Below are positions 46,963 to 54,892 of a DNA stretch of 64,000 nucleotides, piece by piece; positions within the stretch are counted from its first letter, which is position 1; each line of letters starts with the position of its first letter. Location of the stretch: positions 32,257,011-32,321,010 of the forward strand of contig NC_088796.1 of assembly GCF_011386835.1 (NCBI RefSeq), in the 5' to 3' direction. The DNA comes from Chrysemys picta bellii. Lineage: Eukaryota; Chordata; Testudines; Emydidae. The position numbers and the translations under genes are program-made. The notes under the pieces are model-generated. The model was not told where the DNA came from. It searched no databases and worked only from the letters and a program-made list of their open reading frames with translations.

Positions 46963-47620
46963 TGTAACGATGCTAGACTCACCCCTGCGGCGCCTCCTGC
47001 TGGTCTCTCAAGGAATTAGTTTCCAGCCTCCGGAGCGCCCTCTGTCGGCCGGTGTCTTGCTACTGCTGGGCCCCCGTGTCCCTCCCAGACCCCGGTGCCC
47101 CTTTCCACTGGGGTGCTGCCCCCTGGCAATAGCCCCACAGTCCCTGGATCTCCCCCTTCCAGGGGAACCCCCACCTCCTATCCCCACCTCACATCAGTAT
47201 AAGGCTACTGCCCAGTCCCCATCTAGTCCCTGTTCACTGGGGCAGACTGCAGTATATAAGACACTCATTACAGGCAAGGATGGGTTTGGACCTGATGCCT
47301 CTGCCTACCCTTGGGCTGCCCCCTGCAGCCCCAGTACCTATTTGGCCCTAGACTAGGTAGGCAGCCTGGGGGGTTTCCAGGCCAGAGCTCCCCAGCTCCT
47401 CTGGCCTTTCCCCAGCCCTGCTCCACCTCAGGTACCTTGGTACGCTTCCCCAGCAGCCAGGTCCCTCCCTCTCCAAAGGCTAGAGAGAGAGTGTCTGTCT
47501 GCTGGGCCCTGATTGGGAGGCTGCTTCCCCAATCAGCCTGGGCTGCTTGCCTCTAGCCACAGCCCTCTCCTGGGCTGTTTTAAGCCCTTTATGACAGGAG
47601 CGGGTGACCACCCTGCTACA
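46963..47620. mobile_element. Solo LTR, 658 bp, with 5 bp target duplication
   Basis: The stretch begins TGTAACGATG, ends CCCTGCTACA, and is bracketed by GTGGC on both sides (46,958-46,962 and 47,621-47,625). TG..CA ends, a 5 bp duplication and a length of 658 bp are typical of an LTR left after recombination between two LTRs. It is C-rich on the plus strand, unlike the flanks, and has a TATA-like 'agtatataagac' at about 47,250, in agreement with a plus-strand promoter. The 132- and 81-codon open frames inside are proline-rich by composition and not regarded as genes. A 5 bp duplication fits Ty3/Gypsy, but some endogenous retroviruses have the same length. Confidence 0.88.
47245..47260 (+). 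promoter_or_regulatory. TATA-like box in the solo LTR
   Basis: 'gcagtatataagacac' lies near the middle of the LTR. The position is plausible for an LTR promoter and the orientation call rests on this motif only. Confidence 0.4.
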
Positions 47621-47852
47621 GTGGCACTTTGCATTCTGGGTAGCAAAGTTCAGCCTGTATGTACCTGAGCATCAGAGAATACAGGTACTTGAGAAGTTGG
47701 GAAGTGTTAGAGGACTGGGTCTACTGGTCAAAAGCCCATAGAAGGACAGGTACGGGGCTGATGCTGTTACTGGAGTTCATATGGTATAGCAGCAGCCACA
47801 GACAAGCAGTGCAGGTCCCCTGTCATTGGGCTAGAAGGAGAGTTAGAATGCC

Positions 47853-48122
47853 TTTATAGCCTGCTGGTTAAGCACTCATCTGGGTGGTAGCAAACTCAGG
47901 TTCCAGTCCCCCTGCTCCAATGAATACCTAATTATTTATAATAGTGGAACAGCTCCAATAGGAAAGATTGAGAGCAGCCTGTCCCAAAATACCCCCTAGC
48001 CCACTTATTACGGCACTCTCCTAAAAAGGGGGAGATCCAAGGTTAAATTCTTCCCCCCACCTTTCCTGATGTGGAGAATTGAACCTACATCTTGTGTGAG
48101 TGCCCTAACCACTGGGCTAAAC
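47853..48122. mobile_element. Composite tRNA-like repeat (three tRNA-like units)
   Basis: Unit 1 (+): 'agcctgctggttaagcactc' resembles an A box, with B box GGTTCCAGTCC at 47,899-47,909. Unit 2 (+): 'ttacggcactctcc' with 'ccaaggttaaattc' at 48,037-48,050. Unit 3 (-): B-box complement 'gaattgaacct' (48,075-48,085) and A-box complement 'gagtgccctaaccactgggc' (48,099-48,118). None folds into a good tRNA or has an intact anticodon arm that I can defend, so this is a tRNA-derived SINE-like composite and not tRNA genes. Confidence 0.6.
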
Positions 48123-48955
48123 ATTTTAGGCAATTTCTCCTTTGGTCATTTTTATGTAGGTTTGGCTGAGCTCTGAGTAGGTCAACTGGCTTAGGCTCCA
48201 AAGGCAAGACACGCAGGGAGATACCTTATTTGAGAATCCTGCTGGAGTTTCAGTGTCAGTTAGGTGCTGAGTGGCTGGGCCATGTCAGGACTGAGGTGGC
48301 TGTGTGCATGCCTTGATGCTGAAATACAGGGTGCATCAGGGACTTTAATGATGGAGACTTATGCACCATGGAACGTTAGGCATCTACAAGGTTAGATGGC
48401 ATCTGAAAAATGGTTTTGTGTATGCCAGTGGTGCCTAAATATTGGGCTTAGGTCCCCAAAGTGACAGTTAGGCACTTAACTCCTGCTTGTGAATCCCTCC
48501 CCCGTGACTTCCCGCTGCTGTGCCTTCCAGCCTTCATGTTCATCCCAACAACAAGCCAATTTGTTCAAGCTCTTCACACAGGGCCAAAATTTCAACCAGA
48601 GGAGCAAATCTCTCCGACCTTCTGCTATACACATTACTCTTACTGAAGTCAATGGTAGTTAAATTTCCCTAAGTTATCGAAATGTAGCTTTTTAAAATAA
48701 AGAAAATGAAAACGTATTAAAACATGCTCACTTCCAAATGTAGTGCCAATAATTTTTATTTCAATACAACTGGCAAAAAATTCAGTAACAACAAAACAAG
48801 GAACTGACAGACTGAGAAAAAAAACACATCATACTATTATCATGCAATTAAATATAGTAAGTATCTGAACAACGGGGCCAGAAGCATATAGTTACTGGCA
48901 TCTCATCAGGACTGAATAAAGTAATATCATTTTATGCTCAATTAAGCTTAGTCTA
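48123..48955. other. Unassigned DNA with fold-back halves
   Basis: Around 48,370-48,480 worn pieces of the 'ttaggcacttaa' palindrome family occur. Nothing else recognised. Confidence 0.45.
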
Positions 48956-49754
48956 GATTATCTAATCGGACCTCCTGTATGATCCAAGCCCCAGAATTTC
49001 TACAAAATAATTCCTAGAGCATATCTTTTAGAAAAAAATCCAATCTTGGTTTAAAAATTGCCAGTGATAGAGAATCTACCATGATCCTTGGTAAATTGTT
49101 ACAATGGGTAATTACCCTCACAGTTAAATATTTATGCCCTATTTCCAGTCTGAATTTGTATAGCTTCAACTTTCAGCTATTGGAAGTTGGATTATTCTCT
49201 ATTAGATTGAAGACCCTGTTATCAAATATTTCTATTCAAAATAGAAATGTTTATAGGCTGTATTTAAGTCACCCCTTAACCTTCTTTTTATTCAGATAAA
49301 TAGATTGAGCTCCTGGAGTCTATCACTATAAGGCATGTTTTCTAATCCTTTAAGCATTCTTGTGGCTCTTCTTTGAACCCTCTCCAATTTATCAACATCC
49401 TTCTTGAATTGAAGACATCAGAACTGGACATAGTATTCAGCAGCTGTCACACCAGTGCCAAATACAGAGGTAAAATAATCTCTCTACTTACTCCTACTCA
49501 AAATTCCCCTCTTTATGCATCCATGGATCACATTAGCTCTTTTGGCCACAGCATTGCACTAGAGCTCATGTTCAGATGATTATCCACCATGACTCTCAAA
49601 TCTTTTTCAGAGTCATTGCTTTGCAGGATAGAGCCCCCATCTTGTAAGCATGTTCTACAATATTTATTCCTAGATATTTACATTTAGCCATATTAAAACA
49701 CATATTGTTTGCTCATGTCCAAATTACCAAGTAATCCTGACTGCTATGTATCAG

Positions 49755-49968
49755 TGGACCGGTCCTTTTCATTATTTACCACTTCTCCAATTTTTGTGTC
49801 ATCTGAAAACTTTATCAGTGATTCTATGTTTTCTTTTAGGTAACAAATAAAAATATTAAATAGTCTAGGGCCAAGAATCGATTCCTCCAATACAGATGCC
49901 TATATTACATGAACACTGTTATCTTTATCAACCACATTTGTAATCTCATGAGAAAAAGATATCAAGTT
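49755..49968. repeat. 214 bp direct repeat, copy 1 (in place in CR1)
   Basis: From 'tggaccggtccttttcatta' to 'aagatatcaagtt', identical base for base to 50,460-50,673 at an offset of 705 with no indels. This copy sits at its expected place within the CR1 order. Confidence 0.97.
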
Positions 49969-50196
49969 AGTTTGACAGGATCCATTTTCCATAAGCCCAT
50001 GTTCATTGGCATTAATTGTATTACATTCTCTTAAATTTTCATGAATCCAGTCCCATATCAGCCTCTCCATTATCTCGCCTGGGATCAATGTCAGGCTGAC
50101 AGGCCTATAATTACTCAGGTGATCATGATTACTCTCTTTAAAAACTGTCATATCATTAACTTTCTGCCAGTCTTCAGAAATTCCCCAGTGTTTCAA
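49900..50196 (-). pseudogene. CR1 RT fragment (98 codons open)
   Basis: 'PVSLTLIPGEIMERLIWDWI' and 'SCQTNLISFSHEITNVVDKD' are the degraded counterparts of the 'K.MEQVIKEII' and 'SCQTNLIAFFDRITSLVDKG' blocks seen in the CR1 RT core at 35,261-36,103. The catalytic 'LDFSKAFD' block and the FADD box are both gone. The fragment is inactive. Confidence 0.8.
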
Positions 50197-50459
50197 GACT
50201 TATCATCATGGTCCAGTGAGCTCCTCAGCCAGCTCTTTCATAACTCTTGGATGCAAATTATCTGGACCTAGTGATTTAAAAATATCTAACTTTATAAACT
50301 GGTATTTAACATCTTTCTGAGATACTAGTAAAATGGAAAGAGTGTTATCACACAATATGGCTACATCATCTTTTTCCCAAACACAGAAGAGAAATATTTA
50401 TTAAACACTGCAACCTTTTCTCTATAGTTATTGACAATTCTACCATTTCCATCTATTCA

Positions 50460-50673
50460 TGGACCGGTCCTTTTCATTATTTACCACTTCTCCAATTTTT
50501 GTGTCATCTGAAAACTTTATCAGTGATTCTATGTTTTCTTTTAGGTAACAAATAAAAATATTAAATAGTCTAGGGCCAAGAATCGATTCCTCCAATACAG
50601 ATGCCTATATTACATGAACACTGTTATCTTTATCAACCACATTTGTAATCTCATGAGAAAAAGATATCAAGTT
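50460..50673. repeat. 214 bp direct repeat, copy 2 (out of place)
   Basis: This exact second copy of 49,755-49,968 interrupts the CR1 linker between 'accatttccatctattcat' and 'taggattctttttgttcc'. The word TGGACC at the start of the repeat also fits the expected CR1 sequence at this junction, so microhomology may have guided the event. Confidence 0.97.
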
Positions 50674-50872
50674 CTTAGGTAGGATTCTTTTTGTTCCTTT
50701 TACAATACTCCTTCTTATTGTCCTTAATGCTACTGCCATAGATTTCTCCTTGTGTCCCTTTGCTTGCCTTATCAATTTTCAACAATTCCTAGCTTCTGAT
50801 TTATATTCTTTACTATTTAATTTCACCTTTCTTCCAAGTGTTATATGTATATTTTATTTTTTATTACTGGTT

Positions 50873-51203
50873 TCACATGGGCAGTGGGTACCCCCTGCTT
50901 CTGCTCTGTGGCCTGGCTCCAGTGATTATGGCAGCGCCACCTGCCCTCCCTCCTGGCACTCTGGGGCTGGGGGGGATGCAGCAGCACTCTCTGCCCTCCC
51001 TCCTAGCACTCCAGGGCTGGGGCGCTAGCCTGGGGCAAGGGCCAGCAGCCGCGGTAGGGGAGCTCGGGGCTTCAGCGGCAGAGCAGAAGAAGGAGTGGAG
51101 CCTCAGACAGAAGAGGAGGGTCAGGGGGCTAATGTCCCCCAGCCAGCAGATCATGTGCTGCCCATGTGGCTTCATGTCCTCTCTAATCAGGGCATTTTTT
51201 TTA
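50873..51203. other. GC-rich nested insert in the old CR1
   Basis: The sequence leaves CR1 at about 50,870, becomes strongly GC-rich ('gcctggggcaagggccagca', 'ccgcggtaggggagctcggg'), ends in 'ggcatttttttt', and CR1 resumes at about 51,205. Inside, 'tgccctccctcctggcactc' and 'tgccctccctcctagcactc' mark two imperfect tandem units about 59 bp apart. The T run at the right end suggests a retroposed piece in minus orientation. The family is not recognised and no clean duplication was found. The 136- and 123-codon frames that cross it are composition artefacts. Confidence 0.6.
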
Positions 51204-51367
51204 ACCGATACAGCCCTCTTCTTTGATTGTGGCTTTTTAGGCATCTAGTAAAGTTCTTAAACAATTTGCAATTATCATTCACATTTTTCTGATTACATTT
51301 TTCCTCACAACTGATTTGGCTCAAAATTGTTTTCAGCTTTGTGAAATTGGCCCTTTATAAGCACCAA

Positions 51368-51413
51368 GTGTGTGTGTGTTTATATATACACACACACACA
51401 TATATATATATAT

Positions 51414-51481
<68 letters not shown>
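51368..51481. repeat. Compound microsatellite TG-TA-CA-TA-TC-TA
   Basis: Consecutive (TG)n, (TA)n, (CA)n, (TA)n, a (TC)n run of about 45 bp (51,415-51,459) and a final (TA)n stand directly against the left end of the hAT fold-back. Confidence 0.95.
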
Positions 51482-52030
51482 TAGGACTGTCAAACGATTA
51501 AAAAATTAATGGCGATTAATCGCGCGATTAAAAAAATGAATCACACTGTTAAACAATAATAGAATACCATTTCTTTAAATATATTGGATGTTTTCTACAT
51601 TTTCAAATATATTGATTTCAATTACAATACAAAATACAAAGTGTACAATGCTCCCTTTAGATTTTTGATTACAAATATTTGCACTGTAAAAACCAAAATA
51701 GAGATAGTATTTTTCAATTCACCTAATACAAGTACTGTAGTGCAATCACAAAAGTTGAACTTACAAATGTAGAATTATGTATGGAAAAAAAACTGCATTC
51801 AAAAATAAAAGAATGTAAAACTTTAGAGCCTACAAGTCCACTCAGTCCTACTTCAGCCAATGCTCAAACAAGTTTGGTTACAATTTGCAGGAGAAATGCT
51901 GCCTGATTCTTGTTTAGAATGTCACCTAAAAGTGTGAACAGGCATTCTCATGGGACTGTTGTAGCTGGGGTCGCAAGATATGTATGTGCCAGATGCACTA
52001 AAGATTCATATGTCCCTTCATCTTCAACCA

Positions 52031-52303
52031 CTATTCCATAGGACATGTGTCCATGCTGATGATGTGTCCACTCCACACGTCGTCCCTCTCAGATTTTGGA
52101 AGGCACTTCAGATTCTTAAACCTTGGGTTGAATGCTGTAGCTATTTTTAGAAATCTCACATTGGTACCTTCTTTGTGTTTTGACAAATCTGCAGTGAAAG
52201 TGTTCTTAAATCGAACATGTGCTGGGTCACCATCCGAGACTGTTATAACATGAAATATGTGGCAGAATGCAGGTAAAACAGAACAGGAGACCTTCTCCCC
52301 CAA
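52031..52303 (-). pseudogene. hAT transposase fragment (minus-strand half)
   Basis: A 90-codon open frame contains 'TAFNPRFKNLKCLPKSERDD' (about residues 56-75), which is the 'DPRFK.L..L...E' block that precedes the dimerisation domain in hAT transposases of the ZBED type. Asn replaces the usual Asp before PRFK. The protein normally continues into the dimerisation domain. Here that part lies further along the minus strand, toward 51,860, in a shifted and stop-containing frame ('HTYLATPATTVP' still legible). No catalytic residues are present. This half stretches further upstream than its mirror copy. Confidence 0.85.
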
Positions 52304-52402
52304 GGAGTTCAGTCACAAATTTAATTAACACTTTTTTTTAAATGAGCTTCATCAGCATGGAAGCATGGCCTGTGGAACGATGGCCAAAGCATGAAGAGGC
52401 AG

Positions 52403-52558
52403 ATGGCACGTAAATATCTTGTGATGCTGGCTACAACAGTGCAGTGCGAACACCTGTTCTTACTATCAGGTGACATTGTAATTAAGAAGTGGGCAGCATT
52501 ATCTCCTGTAAATGTAAACAAACTTGTTTCTCTTAGCAATTGGCTGAACAAGAAGTAG
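52403..52558 (+). pseudogene. hAT C-terminal dimerisation domain fragment (plus-strand half)
   Basis: 51 codons: 'ARKYLVMLATTVQCEHLFLL' then 'SGDIVIKKWAALSPVNVNKL' and 'VSLSNWLNKK' to a TAG at 52,556-52,558. Spacing and wording match the hAT dimerisation domain, in which 'YL..PATS.PSER.FS.AG' is followed by 'R..L.P..V..L..L..W'. The Ser-Glu-Arg part is altered (CEH). The frame stays open upstream for about 15 codons ('LWNDGQSMKRQ') before homology with the other arm ends. It lies head-to-head with the minus-strand half and cannot form a transposase. Confidence 0.87.
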
Positions 52559-52916
52559 GACTGAGTGGCCTTGTAGACTCTAAAGTTTTACATTGTTTTG
52601 TTTTTGACTGCAGTTATGTAACAAAAAAAACAACATTTGTAAGTTGCAAGTTGCTCATGATAAAGAGATTGCACTACACTACTTGTCTGAGGTGAATTGA
52701 AAAATACTATTTATTTTATCATTTTTACAGTGCAAATATTTGTAATAAAAATAATATAAAGCAAACACTGTACACTTTGTATTCTGAGTTGTAATTGAAA
52801 TCAATATATTTGAAAATGTAAAAAAAAAAATCCAAAAATATTTAATAAATTTCAATTGATAATCTATTGTTTAACAGTGTGATTAATCACGATTAATTTT
52901 TTAAATTGCGATTAGG

Positions 52917-54620
52917 ATTTGTGAATCCTACTGATTTTCTAGGTGCCTAAAAATTAGGTGTTGCGACGCTCGGCTCACAATCCCTAAATTCTATTGTAAA
53001 TCTAGGCCAAAGATTTGTTTAATCACATTAAAAAGTTAACATATTTGTAACTATTAGTAAAATATTTACTGCATCAGTATTAGGATATATTATTCATTCT
53101 TTATTTTTATTATTTTATATGTAATAAAATTATAATCCTCCTCTCGATAACAAAAAACTTTATCAGTAGCACAGATATAATCTTAAACTACTCTGAAAAG
53201 TTGTTATTAAAAAAAAGTTTGGAAATTACATCTTTATTGTGTTCTAGTGGCTAAATACAAATTTGGTCAGTTTATAATTTTAAACATTGTTTTTTCTTTT
53301 TTATTTTGCAAACAGAACCTAACACCTAAAAGTCAAGCTGCGTTCCCTCTGTCTCATACATCATAGCTATTTTCTATACGTATTTGTAGGTATTATCCAC
53401 AATACATTGATACTATTAGAATTGCTCTTGTTGTTTAGGATTTTTTAGAACCTCTCAAATATAAGAAACAACCATGTCACCAGGGATATTTAAAGAATAC
53501 TTTGGCAAGCGCAAGATCAAGAAGAAAGAAGCTTCCTGCAGCCACTGTAGCAGAGGCTAACTAAGACTTTTTTGGCAGTGGAGCCTGAAACAACTACTAT
53601 TTTTTTTGTGTTCAGAAAGAGGGATATTAACATTGTTTGTTTTGCCAAGTATATAGTGTTATTTTCTTTAATAGTGTACATTTCTGATTTGGCTTTATAA
53701 TTTACACAGGAATTTGTACTCCAGATGAGCTCCAGAAAGAATAGCTTTCTCATGGGAACTTTTCTACAGAGATAATATGGATCTCTTATGGATATCATAA
53801 AAAGTATACTAGCTACTTCCTGAAGTAAAACATGATATGAAGAAAACTGAGAATGTTCCTTCCCCAAAACTGACATATTATAAATGGAATTAGATCAAGA
53901 AATAATGAAGGCAGGACCAGAAACTTCTCTTTCTGGAAAAATTATAAGTAGATAGATACTTAAGGTTGATATTCTTCCATAAGATAAATGCACCTACCTC
54001 TGACTGAATGATTACATGAAGACAATGAGTTGTATAGCACCTAAAATCATATCTGCAGGGATTGTGCCCTAAAAGGCAAGAATGATAATCTCTATAGCTC
54101 TGCATGACATCTACATGGGGAACTCATATAATCTCAAAGAAGTGGGGAAGAACAGGAAAGGTGGCTATTGGGAAAGGCTATGCCTACTAGTATGTTGAAA
54201 AAATGAACTGGGTAGTATATTGCTTTGTATATTGATCCCATACCACATCATGCCACAATAACCTGAAGCATTCCCTGTGTTCTTACTGTTATAGTGGTCA
54301 TCGTATATGTTGCTGTCTTTTCTATTCAGCAATAATAATGCCCTACACATATATTCCACTTTCTGACCTCAAAGGTGTATTTATGTAGCACCTTTCACCC
54401 CAAAGGGCTTTATACACTTAAATTGATTTATGAAGTATAACCAGTTATCACTTTCTGCACCACAGAAATTTAGCCACCTCTGGTGTTTAACACAGGAACT
54501 GTTTTCAGCACGTTGCATATCTCCACAACAGCCTTACACAAGATGTGAAGTTGAACTCTTTGTATATTTAAATGAACCTGCAGAAAGAGATTAGGCAGGC
54601 ATTCTTACTGTGCCTGTTCC
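52917..54620. other. Unassigned AT-rich DNA
   Basis: Immediately beyond the hAT element, 'aggtgcctaaaaattaggtg' with 'gcgacgctcggctcacaatc' forms a short fold-back. The 119-codon minus-strand frame at 53,517-53,876 has no recognised domain. Confidence 0.45.
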
Positions 54621-54624
54621 CTGT

Positions 54625-54892
54625 GCAGGGTAGTAGATGGTAGTAATGAACTGGATAAATTCATGGTGGTTAAGTCCATTAATGGCTATTAGCCAGGATG
54701 GGGAAGGAATGGTGTCCCTAGCCTCTGTTTGTCAGAGGATGGAGGTGGATGGCAGGAGAGAGATCACTTGATCATTGCCTTTTAGGTCCACTCCCTCTGA
54801 GGCACCTGGCATTGGCCACTGTTGGTAGACAGGATACTGGGCTAGATGGACCTTTGGTCTGACCCGGTATGGCCGTTCTTATGTTCTTATGG
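54625..54892 (+). mobile_element. CR1 LINE 3' end ('cggccat' subfamily)
   Basis: 'aactggataaattcatggtg', 'aatggctattagccaggatg', 'aggcacctggcattggccac' and 'gacccggtatggccgttctt' ending 'atgttcttatgg' give a longer copy of the CR1 3' UTR seen at 42,745. It is the least diverged of the four copies in this subfamily. Confidence 0.93.

Larger units (their letters stand above)
48960..51320 (-). mobile_element. Old CR1 LINE with internal duplication and nested insert
   Basis: The order of blocks on the minus strand follows a CR1 ORF2. The 3' portion lies at 48,960-49,300. The C-terminal region with the complement of 'ggctcttctttgaaccctct' lies at 49,360-49,390, and RT pieces at 49,800-50,200. The linker lies at 50,400-50,850 and, past a GC-rich insert, at 51,205-51,320 ('ggcatctagtaaagttctta'). 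Many indels and stops break every frame, so it is much older than the copy at 34.8 kb. The RT section is shortened around 49,880, where the block holding the catalytic Asp pair should be. Confidence 0.85.
51484..52916. mobile_element. Fold-back hAT derivative (two inverted 3' halves)
   Basis: The left arm (51,484-52,062) and right arm (52,348-52,916) are inverted copies of each other over about 570 bp. Shared blocks include 'ttaaacaata', 'attttcaaatatattgattt', 'gatttcaattacaa', 'acaaagtgtaca', 'acaaatatttgcactgtaaa', 'tatttttcaattcacct', 'tgtaaaactttaga' and 'cactcagtcctactt'. Both arms encode the C-terminal dimerisation part of a hAT transposase, pointing outward. The 285 bp centre (52,063-52,347) adds more transposase sequence for the minus-strand copy only. 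The ends are rich in 'gattaatcgcgcgatta' palindromes. No 8 bp duplication could be fixed, partly because the left flank is a microsatellite. Confidence 0.87.

Noticed and set aside
46958..47356. 132-codon proline/leucine-rich frame
   Set aside because: It lies inside the solo LTR and reflects C-rich composition. It starts in the target duplication and has no domain.
50838..51248. 136-codon plus-strand and 123-codon minus-strand frames
   Set aside because: Both cross the GC-rich nested insert and its borders with CR1. The amino-acid make-up follows base composition.
53517..53876. 119-codon minus-strand frame
   Set aside because: No motif and no repeat relation seen; the length is within the chance range for AT-rich DNA of this size.
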